Positions 16,249 to 25,412 of a stretch of DNA of 63,990 nucleotides are shown here, one piece after another. How positions within the stretch are numbered: position 1 is the stretch's first letter; the number at the start of each line of letters is the position of its first letter. The notes under the pieces were generated by a model. The model did not search any database and was not told the DNA's origin. It saw only the letters and a program-made list of their open reading frames with translations. Origin of the DNA: Actinomycetes bacterium (lineage in GTDB: Bacteria; Actinomycetota; Actinomycetes; S36-B12); assembly GCA_024641635.1 (NCBI GenBank), contig JAHECS010000018.1:1-63990 (forward strand). The letters are read 5' to 3'. The position numbers and the translations under genes are program-made.

Positions 16249-16902
16249 ATGGCCACGACCGCCGAGGACCGGGACGTCGACGACGATCCACGCCCCGCCC
16301 CCTACGTGCCGGGGCCTGTCCGGTACCGGGGTGCCTACATCGAGATGCTCGTCTCCTCGCTGATCGGGCTCGTCGCGGCCCTGGTCCTCTCCGTCGAGGC
16401 ACTCGCGCTGGCCGAGAACCCCTTTGCCGATCTCGGCTGCAACATCAACTCCGTGCTCTCTTGCGGGACCGTGGGCGCCTCATGGCAGGCCAGCCTGCTG
16501 GGCTTCCCGAACGCCTACCTCGGCCTCATCGCCGAGCCGGTCGTGATCACGCTGTCGGTGGCCGCCCTCGGCGGGGTCCGATTCCCTCGGTGGTTCATGC
16601 TGTCGGCGCAGGTGGTCTACGCGATCGGCTTGGCGTTCGCGTTCTGGCTCTTCTACCAGTCCTACTTCGTGATCGGCGCCCTGTGCCCCTGGTGCCTCAC
16701 GATCACCGTGACGACCACGCTGGTCTTCATGAGCATGACCCGGATCAACATCCTGGAGAACAACTTCCGGCTGTCGGCCGACGCCTACCGGTCGATCGCC
16801 GGCTGGCTGCGCGTCGGAGCGGACACGCTCGGCGTCATCATCATCTTCGCGATCATGGCCGGCATGATCCTGATCAAGTACGGCAGCGCGCTGTTCGGCT
16901 GA
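16249..16902 (+). CDS. Vitamin K epoxide reductase (VKOR)-like membrane oxidase
   Basis: An integral membrane enzyme that re-oxidises a DsbA-type partner and passes electrons to menaquinone, supporting disulfide formation outside the cell. It has four to five helices, the loop Cys pair C64/C72 (LGCNINSVLSCG) and the active-site pair C146/C149 (CPWC). Length is 217 residues. It has no fused thioredoxin domain, so a separate partner is needed. The start codon at 16249 is clear. It is convergent with the RibD-like gene, with a shared terminator hairpin. Confidence 0.92.
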   Translation: MATTAEDRDVDDDPRPAPYVPGPVRYRGAYIEMLVSSLIGLVAALVLSVEALALAENPFADLGCNINSVLSCGTVGASWQASLLGFPNAYLGLIAEPVVITLSVAALGGVRFPRWFMLSAQVVYAIGLAFAFWLFYQSYFVIGALCPWCLTITVTTTLVFMSMTRINILENNFRLSADAYRSIAGWLRVGADTLGVIIIFAIMAGMILIKYGSALFG

Positions 16903-16916
16903 GGCGGGCTCAGCCG
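16896..16916. terminator. Convergent terminator hairpin over two stop codons
   Basis: Perfect 8-bp arms CGGCTGAG (16896-16903) and CTCAGCCG (16909-16916) around a 5-base loop. The arms include the stop codons of both the VKOR gene (plus) and the RibD-like gene (minus), so a single compact hairpin can end both transcripts. No T-run follows. Confidence 0.55.
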
Positions 16917-17434
16917 CCTCGCACATACGTGCGCTGCACCACGCCGTTCTCCCACGACTGCAGCCCGTCCAGCTGCCAGGTCGACACCGCCCCGGTGGCC
17001 GGGAAGAGCGGCAGCCCCTCGCCCAGCAGCACGGGCACTGTCGTGATCGTCATGTCGTCGATGAGGCCCTCCGCGAGGAAGGACGCGATGAGGCGCCCCC
17101 CGTCGACGTAGACCCGACGGAACCCGGCGCTCTCCCAGTTCTCCACCGCCTCGCGCGGCCCTGCCTGCCAGGCCGTGACCCCGGCGCGGGGCTCGACCGC
17201 ACGGTGGGTGAAGACGTAGACCGGCCGATCGCCGAATGGCAGCGGGTCGACGTGGGCGATGTAGTCGTAGGTGCCCCGACCCATCGCCAGCGCGTCCGTC
17301 GAGTGCAGGAATTCCTCGTAGCCGTAGTCCCCCTCGCCGGCCGCGGCCTCCTCCAGCCAGTCGAGGCGTCCGTCGGGCGTGGCGATGTAGCCGTCGAGGC
17401 TCGTCGCGATGAAGACCGACAGGCGCACGGGCAT
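16910..17434 (-). CDS. Dihydrofolate reductase / RibD C-terminal family protein
   Basis: A 174-residue NAD(P)H-dependent reductase fold. The N-terminal RLSVFIATSLDGYIATPDG, the middle DALAMGRGTYDYIA and the C-terminal RRVYVDGGRLIASFLAEGLIDD followed by TVPVLLGEGLPLF are diagnostic for the RibD_C/YwjB group. Members are distinct from true DHFR and their substrates are mostly unknown. The ATG at 17434 is chosen because an upstream start would overlap the dus gene. Its start lies 7 bp past the dus stop, so the two are probably co-transcribed. Confidence 0.85.
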   Translation of the reverse strand: MPVRLSVFIATSLDGYIATPDGRLDWLEEAAAGEGDYGYEEFLHSTDALAMGRGTYDYIAHVDPLPFGDRPVYVFTHRAVEPRAGVTAWQAGPREAVENWESAGFRRVYVDGGRLIASFLAEGLIDDMTITTVPVLLGEGLPLFPATGAVSTWQLDGLQSWENGVVQRTYVRGG

Positions 17435-17441
17435 CGCCGCC

Positions 17442-18584
17442 TCAGCCGCCGCTGACGGAGAGCTCGGCACGGGCGACTATCGAGGCGGCAGCGTCGTCCA
17501 GGTAGGGCGTGTCGAGCCAGCCGTCAGGCAGGGCAGGTCGACGGTTGCCCGAGGTCCGGCCGCGCGGGCCCTGCCCGACGATCGCGTTGAACTCCTGATC
17601 AGCGTCGATCTGCTCGATCAGCGTGTCGAGCTCGGTCAGCGACGCGACCGTGCCGAGGGCCTGCCGAATCGGCTGGCGCACGCTGAAGCCCTTGAGATAC
17701 CACGCCATGTGCTTGCGGATATCGCGGCAGCCCTTGAGCTCCCCGTAGTCGTCAACAAGGAGCTGTGCATGCCGGCGCAGGGTGGCGAGGACGTCGCCCA
17801 GCCCCGGCTCGCCGGGGACGGGGGCGCCGTGGAACGCCGCGGCCAGCTGCCCGAACAGCCAGGGCCGCCCGAGGCACCCACGGCCGACGACGACGCCGTC
17901 GGCTCCCGTGCGCTCCACCATCCGGATCGCGTCCGCCGCCGTCCAGATGTCGCCGTTGCCGAGGACCGGGGTCCCCAGCGGCGCCAACGCGTCCTTCAAC
18001 CGTGCGATGGCGTCCCAGTCGGCCGTCCCGGCATACATCTGGTCGGCGGTACGGCCGTGCAGGGCGACCCACGCCACGCCCTCCTCGGCGGCGGCCCGCC
18101 CCGCGTCGAGGTAGGTGAGATGGTCGTCGTCGATGCCCTTGCGCATCTTGACGGAGACCGGAACGCGCCCGTCGGCGGCGGAGATGGCCTCGTGGACGAT
18201 GCTGCGGAAGAGGTCGCGCTTCCACGGCAGCGCGCTGCCTCCGCCCTTGCGCGTGACCTTGGGCACGGGGCAGCCGAAGTTCAGGTCGATGTGGTCGGCG
18301 CGATCCTCGTCGACCAGCAGGCGCACTGCTGCGGCCACCGTGCCGGGCGCGACGCCGTACAGCTGCACTGCCCGGGGACTCTCGTCCGGCGCGAAGGTCA
18401 CGAGGTCGAGGGACTCGGCGCTGCGCTCCACGAGAGCGCGGGACGTGACCATCTCCGAGACGTACATCCCCGATCCCGCCGCACCCGACGCTCGCGCAGA
18501 TTCCCGGCACAGCCGACGGAATGCGCGGTTGGTGATCCCCGCCATCGGCGCGAGGACCACGGGCGGGTCGAAGGGCAGGGCCAC
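17442..18584 (-). CDS. dus: tRNA-dihydrouridine synthase
   Basis: Flavin enzyme that reduces uridine to dihydrouridine in the tRNA D loop. N-terminal VVLAPMAGITNRAFRRLC and the catalytic Cys in LNFGCPVPKVTRKGGGSAL are clear, as are the FMN-phosphate motifs PVLGNGDIWTAADA and GVVVGRGCLGRPWLF. A C-terminal helical tRNA-binding region follows. At 380 residues it matches the DusB-like actinobacterial type. It is divergent from the DHA2 exporter gene. Confidence 0.95.
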   Translation of the reverse strand: MALPFDPPVVLAPMAGITNRAFRRLCRESARASGAAGSGMYVSEMVTSRALVERSAESLDLVTFAPDESPRAVQLYGVAPGTVAAAVRLLVDEDRADHIDLNFGCPVPKVTRKGGGSALPWKRDLFRSIVHEAISAADGRVPVSVKMRKGIDDDHLTYLDAGRAAAEEGVAWVALHGRTADQMYAGTADWDAIARLKDALAPLGTPVLGNGDIWTAADAIRMVERTGADGVVVGRGCLGRPWLFGQLAAAFHGAPVPGEPGLGDVLATLRRHAQLLVDDYGELKGCRDIRKHMAWYLKGFSVRQPIRQALGTVASLTELDTLIEQIDADQEFNAIVGQGPRGRTSGNRRPALPDGWLDTPYLDDAAASIVARAELSVSGG

Positions 18585-18625
18585 TCCGCGATTCTCGCAC
18601 CCGGGCGATGCGGCAGACTGCGCGC

Positions 18626-20251
18626 ATGCTGACGGGGAAGAAGCGCTGGGCCGCCCTGATGTTCCTCGCTCTCGGGGTGGCGATGATCATCCTGGACGCG
18701 ACGGTCGTGAACGTCGCGATCCCCACGATGGTCAAGGACCTGGGGCTGACGACATCGGATGCCGAGTGGGTCAGCGCCGCGTACTCCCTCACCTTCGCGT
18801 CGCTGCTCATCCTGTCGGGCCGCATGGCCGATCGCTTCGGCCGACGGCTGCTGTTCGCCATCGGCGTCGTCGTCTTCGTCGGCGCCAGCATCCTCGTCGC
18901 GGCGTCCGACTCCCCCAACAGCCTCATCGCCGCACGCGCGCTGCAGGGCATCGGCGGCTCGATGATCCTGCCGAGCTCGCTGTCCGTCATCAACGCGGTG
19001 TTCGTCGGTCGCGACCGCGCCGTCGCGTTCGCCGTGTGGGGAGGGACGATCGGCGGTATGGCGGCCCTGGGGCCGCTCGTGGGCGGCTGGCTGACCACCT
19101 ACGCGTCCTGGCACTGGGCCTTCCTCATCAACGTGCCCATCGGGATCATCGTGCTGGTCGGGGTCCTGATGATCGTCCCGGAGACCAAGGAGCTCGGCGG
19201 GCCGCGCGGCGTCGACATCAAGGGGACCCTGCTCATCACTCTCGGCCTCCTCGGCGTCGTCTTCGCCCTGATCGAGGGCCAGCGGTACGGCTGGTACCGA
19301 CCGACCGCGCAGTTCTCCGCGGCCGGGTGGGAGTGGCCGTCGGACTCCATCTCGATCGTGTTCGTGTCGGCCGTTGTCGGAGTGCTGGCCCTGGCGACCT
19401 TCGTGCTCGTGGAGATGCGACGGGTCAAGCGGGCGAAGGTGGTCGTCGTCGACCTGCGCCTGTTCCGGATCCGCAGCTTCGGGGCCGGCAACATCGTCGC
19501 CCTCGTCGTCAGCCTCGGTGAGTTCGGCCTGCTGTTCGCCCTGCCCCTGTTCCTGCAGGCCGTGCGCGGCTACGACGCCCTCCAGACCGGAGTGATCCTG
19601 CTCGCCCTCGCGATCGGCTCGTTCGTCGCATCCGGCGTCGGCGCACCCCTGTCGCAGCGATTCGGGCCTGTCCGGGTACTCCAGATGGGCATGGCGTTCG
19701 AGGCCGTCGGCATCATCGTGCTCGGCTTCGTGCTCTCCACGGAGGTCACGGGCTGGCAGATGGCGCCGTGGCTGTTCCTCTACGGCATGGGCGTGGGATT
19801 CGCCACGGCCCAGCTCACCGGCGTCATCCTGAGCGAGGTGCCGGTCGCCGAATCCGGCCAGGCGAGCGCCGTCCAGTCGACCTCACGGCAGGTCGGGGCG
19901 GCCATCGGCACGGCCATCATCGGGGCCACGTTGATCCTCGGCCTCGGCGGCGTCGCCGGGCAGCTGGAGGATCGCGGAGTGCCGACCGCTCAGGCCGAGC
20001 AGGTGTCGAGCGCCGTCGCGTCGTCAGCCGGGCAGGCGATCCCCGCCCTCGCTCCCCTGCCGAACGGCGACGTGCTCGTCGAAGGCGCGTCAGCCGGCTT
20101 CGCCGAGGCCATCACGCTGGTGGCCTGGGTGGCCGGCGGCTTCGTCCTCTTCGGGCTCATCACGAGCCTGGCCCTGCCTCGGAACGCGGCCCGCGTCGAG
20201 TCCGAGGGGTACGAGCCACCGCGCGACCACCGTGCCCATGCGGAGGGCTGA
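18626..20251 (+). CDS. MFS transporter, DHA2 (14-TM) family
   Basis: A 541-residue proton-driven exporter. Motif A is seen in GRMADRFGRR after helix 2, and motif C-like glycine-rich segments in GGTIGGMAALGPLVGGWL. Hydrophobic segments fit 14 helices, the DHA2 drug-exporter layout. The ATG at 18626 (MLTGKKRWAALMFLALG) puts the first helix at the N-terminus. Its substrate is unknown. Its stop codon is 1 bp before the GTG of the TrkA-N gene, so the two should form one transcription unit. Confidence 0.9.
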   Translation: MLTGKKRWAALMFLALGVAMIILDATVVNVAIPTMVKDLGLTTSDAEWVSAAYSLTFASLLILSGRMADRFGRRLLFAIGVVVFVGASILVAASDSPNSLIAARALQGIGGSMILPSSLSVINAVFVGRDRAVAFAVWGGTIGGMAALGPLVGGWLTTYASWHWAFLINVPIGIIVLVGVLMIVPETKELGGPRGVDIKGTLLITLGLLGVVFALIEGQRYGWYRPTAQFSAAGWEWPSDSISIVFVSAVVGVLALATFVLVEMRRVKRAKVVVVDLRLFRIRSFGAGNIVALVVSLGEFGLLFALPLFLQAVRGYDALQTGVILLALAIGSFVASGVGAPLSQRFGPVRVLQMGMAFEAVGIIVLGFVLSTEVTGWQMAPWLFLYGMGVGFATAQLTGVILSEVPVAESGQASAVQSTSRQVGAAIGTAIIGATLILGLGGVAGQLEDRGVPTAQAEQVSSAVASSAGQAIPALAPLPNGDVLVEGASAGFAEAITLVAWVAGGFVLFGLITSLALPRNAARVESEGYEPPRDHRAHAEG

Positions 20252-20252
20252 C

Positions 20253-21599
20253 GTGGACGCTGGCCGGGTGGTGGTCATCGGGCACACCGACGTCGGTCGG
20301 CGCGCGTGCGCCCTGCTGCAGAACGAGGGCACCCGGACCGTCCACCTCGACGAGCCGTCCGACAGCGAGCTCCGCGCCGCTCTCACCGGTCAGGTCGACG
20401 GCGTCGCGGTGCTGCTGCACGACGACATCCGCGCCCTGAGGTACAGCCTGATGATCGAGCACCTGCGCCCCGGAGTGCGACTCTTCGTCGCCATCTTCGA
20501 CCGCACGGTGCGTCAGCAGCTCGAGCGGGCCGTGCCCAACTGCGTCGTGCTCTCCCCCGCCTCCGTCGCGGTACCGGCGATGGTCGCCGCGGCCATCGCG
20601 CCCGAGCACGCCGCCGTACGTCGGCGGGCGTCGTCGCAGGAGGCCTCCTGGGTGACGATCGACGTCCCGGCCGGGACGGACCAGCCCGAGGCCTCCCTAC
20701 GGCCCTTCGAGACGCCCGCGGGGCTCAAGGCGCGGGGCCTGCTCGGCCGACTGCGCGGTCAGCTGCACCCCTACGACTCAGGGTCGTCGGTGCTGCTCGG
20801 CGGTGCGTTGGGCCTGATCCTCGTCATTCTCGTCGACACCGTCATCGGACTGTTCCACGACCATGGCCTCGTGCGCGCCCTGTACGACGCCAGCCGCACC
20901 ACGGCCACCATCTCCGCACCCGAGCTGGGAGACACGACCGGCGAGCTGGTGTGGGCCACGGTCGCCGCGTTGCTCGTCATGGGTTTCACCGCGGCCTTCG
21001 CGGCCGGCATCGTCCACCACCTGCTCTCCGGCCGCCATGTCGCCCTCATCGGCCGGCGGGTCATCCCGCGCAGCGGTCATGTCGCGGTTGTCGGCATGGG
21101 CCAGGTGGGGCTGCGCCTCGCCCAGGAGCTGCGCGCTCTCGGCGTCGCGGTGCTCGGGATCGAGCGGTACCCGACCGCTTCCGGCCTCGGCCTCGCACGG
21201 GACCTCGGCATCCCGGTGATCATCGGCGACGCCACCTCGCGGCGCGTGCTGCGGCGAGCGGGTCTTGGCCGGGCCGTGGCTCTCGTCGCGGCCGGGAGCG
21301 AGGATCGCGACAGCATCGCCGTCGCACTGGCGGCGACCGCGGTAGCGCCCGGGCTGCAGGTGGTTCTGCGGGCCGGTGCTGACGATGCCATCGACGAGAC
21401 GCGTTCCCTCTTCCCGATCGGCCCCGTCATCGACGTGAACGGCCTGACGGCCGCGTTCGTCTCGCGGTCACTGCTGGGCACCGTGCCCTACGCCGTGATC
21501 CCCGAGGGGGAAGAGGTCGTGTGCCTGCCATCCGGGGAGCCCGGCAGCGCGGTGACCACGCGGCAGCCGTCGATGACCGCCTGGTGCGACTGCACCTAG
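20253..21599 (+). CDS. Two-TM protein with duplicated TrkA-N (RCK-like) domains
   Basis: A 448-residue protein. Residues 1-125 form one NAD-binding TrkA-N-like domain (VVVIGHTDVGRRACALLQ). Then come two membrane helices (about 178-205 and 225-255) and a second TrkA-N domain (HVAVVGMGQVGLRLAQEL, IIGDATSRRVLRRAGL). The layout recalls ligand-gated potassium channels, but the inter-helix segment lacks a TVGYG-type selectivity filter, so channel function is doubtful. The GTG at 20253 has a good ribosome site (GGAGGG at 20242-20247). Coupled to the DHA2 exporter. Confidence 0.8.
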   Translation: MDAGRVVVIGHTDVGRRACALLQNEGTRTVHLDEPSDSELRAALTGQVDGVAVLLHDDIRALRYSLMIEHLRPGVRLFVAIFDRTVRQQLERAVPNCVVLSPASVAVPAMVAAAIAPEHAAVRRRASSQEASWVTIDVPAGTDQPEASLRPFETPAGLKARGLLGRLRGQLHPYDSGSSVLLGGALGLILVILVDTVIGLFHDHGLVRALYDASRTTATISAPELGDTTGELVWATVAALLVMGFTAAFAAGIVHHLLSGRHVALIGRRVIPRSGHVAVVGMGQVGLRLAQELRALGVAVLGIERYPTASGLGLARDLGIPVIIGDATSRRVLRRAGLGRAVALVAAGSEDRDSIAVALAATAVAPGLQVVLRAGADDAIDETRSLFPIGPVIDVNGLTAAFVSRSLLGTVPYAVIPEGEEVVCLPSGEPGSAVTTRQPSMTAWCDCT

Positions 21600-21601
21600 C
21601 C

Positions 21602-21650
21602 AAACCCCGTTGACCCTGAGGTTCGGCGCCCGGCTTCGGCGCCGGGGTTG
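21602..21650. terminator. Convergent terminator
   Basis: Between two convergent genes. An inner hairpin CGGCGCC (21624-21630) / GGCGCCG (21638-21644) lies within outer AACCCCG...CGGGGTT complementarity. It falls 3 bp past the stop of the TrkA-N gene and just before the stop of the large secreted protein gene, so it can serve both. Confidence 0.55.
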
Positions 21651-21655
21651 ATCGG

Positions 21656-24600
21656 TCAGCTGATGTTGAAGGTCACTGAGGCCGCCCCGTTGTAGCCGTC
21701 GATGCCCTGGCATCGGACGATGACGGTCGTGGTGCCGGCCACGGTCGGGGTGCCGCTGAAGGTGCCGTCGGAGTTGGGCGCCGGGCTGGGCCCGGTGGGG
21801 CCGGTGATACCGGGCGGGTAGTCCGGGGTGCCCGGCCACTGCACGAAGACCGGTGCGGCCACCGGGATGGACAGCGGCGATGTCGGCGTGATCGCGTTGC
21901 CCACCGTCCCCGTCACGGTCTGGGTGGTCGGGAAACAGCCACCGAGATTCGTCGGCCCGAGGGGCGCGGGCGGCGGCGCCGGGTTCGCCACCGCGATGGA
22001 GACCGCAGCCGTGGCGCTCGCCGTCGAGGAGGCGTCGGTCGCCCTGATCGTGTAGTCGACGGTCGACTGCCTGACGGTCGGCGTCCCGGTGATCTCCCCG
22101 GTCCCCACGTCCAGGACCAAATCGGACGGCAGTGCCGGCGTGATCGCGTACGTCACCGGGCCGGCGAAGCCTGTCGCCGACAACGCGGCCGTGACGATCG
22201 GCGTGCCGGTGTTGACCTTCACGACCTGACTGGCCGGGGCCAGCGACGGCTTCGGCGCCACGGCCGTCAGCGGCTTCTTCACCGTCAACGTGAACGGCGC
22301 GATGGCATAGACGGACTGGTCGCCCGAGCCCACGGCCTTGATGAAGTACGTGGTGGCCGGTTGCGTTGCTGTGGGCATGCCAGACAAGGCACCCGTGGCG
22401 GCGTCGAGAACCAGCCCATTGACCACCTGGTGATCTTCTGCGTTGACCGGCACCGGCCGCTGCGAGCTGTCGAGCAGCGTGTAGGTGGCGCTGCCCGCCT
22501 TGGCCGGGAAGTTGACCGGCTGGTACTCCATCATCTGGTCTGCCGCAGGCGCTGCTCCCGCCGAGTAGTCGAGGGCAGTCAGGGCGGTACCGAGGGTCGC
22601 CCGCACGTCCTGGTTGGCGGGAAGCACGGCGCGCTCCTTCGCGCAGTAGGGCGGATCACCCAAGGTGATCGCCCAGTTGTCCGCCGTCGGTGTCGCGAAG
22701 TTCGGACTCAGCGCGGGCGGGAGCATGGTGTCGCCATAGGCCATGCCGTAGATCACGGGCTGGTTCGGCGCCTGTGCCGTGTTCCCGGGGAAGGCATCGA
22801 ATCCGAGGTTGGTGTTGTTGACGATTGCCTGCTGGTACACGTCCCAGGCCGGCTTGGCTGGGGGTCCCGACGTACCCCACGCGTTGCCGAACGAGCTCGT
22901 CCTCGGGTTGACGGTCATGTACGCGGTCTGGTCTCCGGTGCTCCAGCGGGGTGGGGTGCCGGCGAGGCTCGGGTTCGGGCTGCCCCAGAGCCCGTTCGCG
23001 AACGGGGTGATGAAGTCGCGGAAGATCGTCTTGAGCATGTTCGTGTACTTGTAGCAGGTCTTGCCTGCCGGGCAGGGGCCTCCGTTCATCAGCGGCCCGC
23101 CGTCGTTCGCCCAACCCGCTGCGGGTGAACCGTAGACGTCCTTGTAGGTCACGTTGCCCACCGTCCCACTGGCGACGAGAGCCTTGAAGGGGCCGTCCTG
23201 CCCGTAGATCGAATAGGCCGTTCCGCCGTGGGTGCCGGCTCCGGCCAGGCTGTCATGCTCAACCAGCAGCAACGGGCCGGGCACCGCTGGCCTGGACGAG
23301 GTCCCGCCGATCGTTCCCGTCAGCGCCCAGTACCCCTGGGGCACGCTCACACCGCCGACGGTGGTCGCCGTAGTGATGTAGGTAGCCGTGTAGTCGAAGG
23401 TCCCGTTCTGCCCGCTGCCCTTCGGCGAATTGCCCAGGATGTCGTTGATGTGCAATGCCTGGGTGGTGCCCGTCGTGCCGCCGCCGTAGTTCGCATGGCG
23501 CCGAACCCAGGTTGCATAGCTCGTCATCGCGCCATACCCCAAGCTCGGGTTGACGACTCCGGACCCGGTGGGATCGGTGACCTGGGCGGTCAGTTTCCCC
23601 GGCGAGACGACTCCCGTGACCGAGGTCAGCTTCGTCTTGGGGTCCTTGTGCGTCTTCGTGACGGCAGCCTTGCTCGACGCGACCTGCTGGACTGCCGCGG
23701 TGACGGTGTCGAAGCAGCCGGTGTCCTCGTATGAGTTCTGCAGGTAGTTGCCCTGGTAGGACAACGTGCTGGTCATCGAGATCCCGTATTGGTCGACGAG
23801 GCTCAGGTCCACGTCGAGGGCCGTGGTCGTGTAGCTGAACTCGGCCAGCGCGAAGCGGACGCTGGGATCCGAGGGGCCGGGGGCCGCCTGCGCGACGAAG
23901 GCAGCCTTGTTCGTCGGGGGTTTGGCCGTGCAATCACCTTGGTAGCACGTGCCCGGCTCGCCGTCGAGGTACTGCAGGAACAGCAGGTCGCCGCTGGTGT
24001 AGGCCGGCGTCATGCTCAATGTCGCACTGTGCCTCGTCGCGTCATATCCCGGTGCGTCTGTGAACAGCAACGTCTGGAAGGTGCCATCGTTGTAGGTCTT
24101 CCAGTTGCCGGTCACGCCCCCCTGTCCGCTCCCGCTCGCCGGTGGACCCGATGCGCCGACCAGGCCCAGGTGCAACTGGTCGTCCGCGATGTCGCTGTTG
24201 TTGGTGATCACCAGCGAGACGGGACCTTGATACGGCGGCACCCACGTGAAGCCACCGCTTCCTGCAGCGGGGGTCGGGTCGCTCACCCGTTGCAGGATGG
24301 CGGCCGGGAGCGAGCTCGCGTTGACGCTGGCGAGTACGTCGAAACCCTGGCCCGCAGCCCCGCCATCAGCCGCCGTGACAGGCAGCACCAGATCGCAGGT
24401 GGACGCTTGGACCCCGTTGGCCACGAATGTCCGTACCCGCTGGTCCTCGATTGCCGTGTAGCCCCCGTCCGCGTCGACCGGGGTTCCGTTGCCAGGCGCG
24501 TAGACCGAACTGGGGTTGATGGAGGCCTGCTGGCTGTTCCACTGGGCAGTGTCCCGCGGGAGGCAGTTCACCAGCGCGGAGGAGTTCTCCATGCCGCTGA

Positions 24601-25285
24601 CGGACGGAGCCGGCAGGTAGCCCGGAGCGACCTGCGTGGCGGTGTACGGGAAGAGCGTCGCCGCGCCGTTGAGTGCCACGGTCGCGCGCAGCGGCGACGT
24701 CGGAGCCTGGCCGTACGAGTGTGGCGTCATCGCACCGAGTGCCGGAGCGTCCGGTGCGTAGCGCAGTCGGAAGAGGGGGCTGCCCGGCGGGGTGAACGAC
24801 AATTGCTCCGTGCTTATCCGGGGCAGCATGCCCCCGTCGATCATCAGGTTGCAGTCGACCACCCCCGCCGCGCTCAGGTCGGCGGGGCGACTCAGCAGGA
24901 GGGTCAGCGTCGAGTTCGCGTAGTTCGCCGTGAACGACGATGCGGTCGTGGGCTGCGTGCCCTGCGCCAGCACCGTCGGTTGCGGTCCGCCTGCGGGGCA
25001 GACGAGGTCCACCGTCGTGGACGCGCCCCAGCCCGACTGCCCGTTGGTGACGATCTGGACGACGTCGTAACCGCCTTCGTTGGCCTGCGGGACCGTAGCG
25101 GCCGTCGTGCTCAGGATCGTGGGATAGATCAGCGTCGCCTGGGTGCTGTTGTCGTAGTAGTAGGTGGGCGGCAACGGCTGGGCATCGGCGGGCACGGCCG
25201 AAGCAGCCGGAAGGCCTGGTTGGAAGCCCACCCCGGTCAGCACGATTGCGACAACTGCCCCAGCACCCAATGACCCGGTTCGCAC
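21656..25285 (-). CDS. Large secreted protein, possible GH64/thaumatin-like core plus Ig-like repeats
   Basis: 1209 residues with a signal peptide (about 1-30). Residues about 355-880 recall the GH64 beta-1,3-glucanase/thaumatin-like fold: SLVITNNSD, the VRFALAEFSYTT and LSLVDQYGISM segments, and late YGMAYGDTML...WAITLGD. The catalytic acids cannot be assigned with certainty. Three He_PIG-type Ig-like modules follow (about 925-1003, 1015-1100, 1120-1209), each with an LVLDxxTGxxxGxPT-like signature. It is probably exported and binds or degrades polysaccharide; it could equally be a non-enzymatic surface protein. No anchor signal is seen. Monocistronic, between a terminator and a divergent VOC gene. 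Confidence 0.6.
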   Translation of the reverse strand: MRTGSLGAGAVVAIVLTGVGFQPGLPAASAVPADAQPLPPTYYYDNSTQATLIYPTILSTTAATVPQANEGGYDVVQIVTNGQSGWGASTTVDLVCPAGGPQPTVLAQGTQPTTASSFTANYANSTLTLLLSRPADLSAAGVVDCNLMIDGGMLPRISTEQLSFTPPGSPLFRLRYAPDAPALGAMTPHSYGQAPTSPLRATVALNGAATLFPYTATQVAPGYLPAPSVSGMENSSALVNCLPRDTAQWNSQQASINPSSVYAPGNGTPVDADGGYTAIEDQRVRTFVANGVQASTCDLVLPVTAADGGAAGQGFDVLASVNASSLPAAILQRVSDPTPAAGSGGFTWVPPYQGPVSLVITNNSDIADDQLHLGLVGASGPPASGSGQGGVTGNWKTYNDGTFQTLLFTDAPGYDATRHSATLSMTPAYTSGDLLFLQYLDGEPGTCYQGDCTAKPPTNKAAFVAQAAPGPSDPSVRFALAEFSYTTTALDVDLSLVDQYGISMTSTLSYQGNYLQNSYEDTGCFDTVTAAVQQVASSKAAVTKTHKDPKTKLTSVTGVVSPGKLTAQVTDPTGSGVVNPSLGYGAMTSYATWVRRHANYGGGTTGTTQALHINDILGNSPKGSGQNGTFDYTATYITTATTVGGVSVPQGYWALTGTIGGTSSRPAVPGPLLLVEHDSLAGAGTHGGTAYSIYGQDGPFKALVASGTVGNVTYKDVYGSPAAGWANDGGPLMNGGPCPAGKTCYKYTNMLKTIFRDFITPFANGLWGSPNPSLAGTPPRWSTGDQTAYMTVNPRTSSFGNAWGTSGPPAKPAWDVYQQAIVNNTNLGFDAFPGNTAQAPNQPVIYGMAYGDTMLPPALSPNFATPTADNWAITLGDPPYCAKERAVLPANQDVRATLGTALTALDYSAGAAPAADQMMEYQPVNFPAKAGSATYTLLDSSQRPVPVNAEDHQVVNGLVLDAATGALSGMPTATQPATTYFIKAVGSGDQSVYAIAPFTLTVKKPLTAVAPKPSLAPASQVVKVNTGTPIVTAALSATGFAGPVTYAITPALPSDLVLDVGTGEITGTPTVRQSTVDYTIRATDASSTASATAAVSIAVANPAPPPAPLGPTNLGGCFPTTQTVTGTVGNAITPTSPLSIPVAAPVFVQWPGTPDYPPGITGPTGPSPAPNSDGTFSGTPTVAGTTTVIVRCQGIDGYNGAASVTFNIS

Positions 25286-25412
25286 GTGGCCCCCTCCCGA
25301 GACTCGACTGTTGAGACTAGCCGCGTCGCAGACACGCCTCGTGAATTCTGGGATTCACCGCGCGTTGCGCTCTACTCCGAAGGCCCCTGCCACTGCCTGA
25401 CGGGATCAACGC

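Noticed and set aside
23789-25273. 494-residue plus-strand frame opposite the large secreted protein
   Set aside because: Arg/Gly/Val-rich composition without signal or domain; the minus-strand protein has a signal peptide and repeats.
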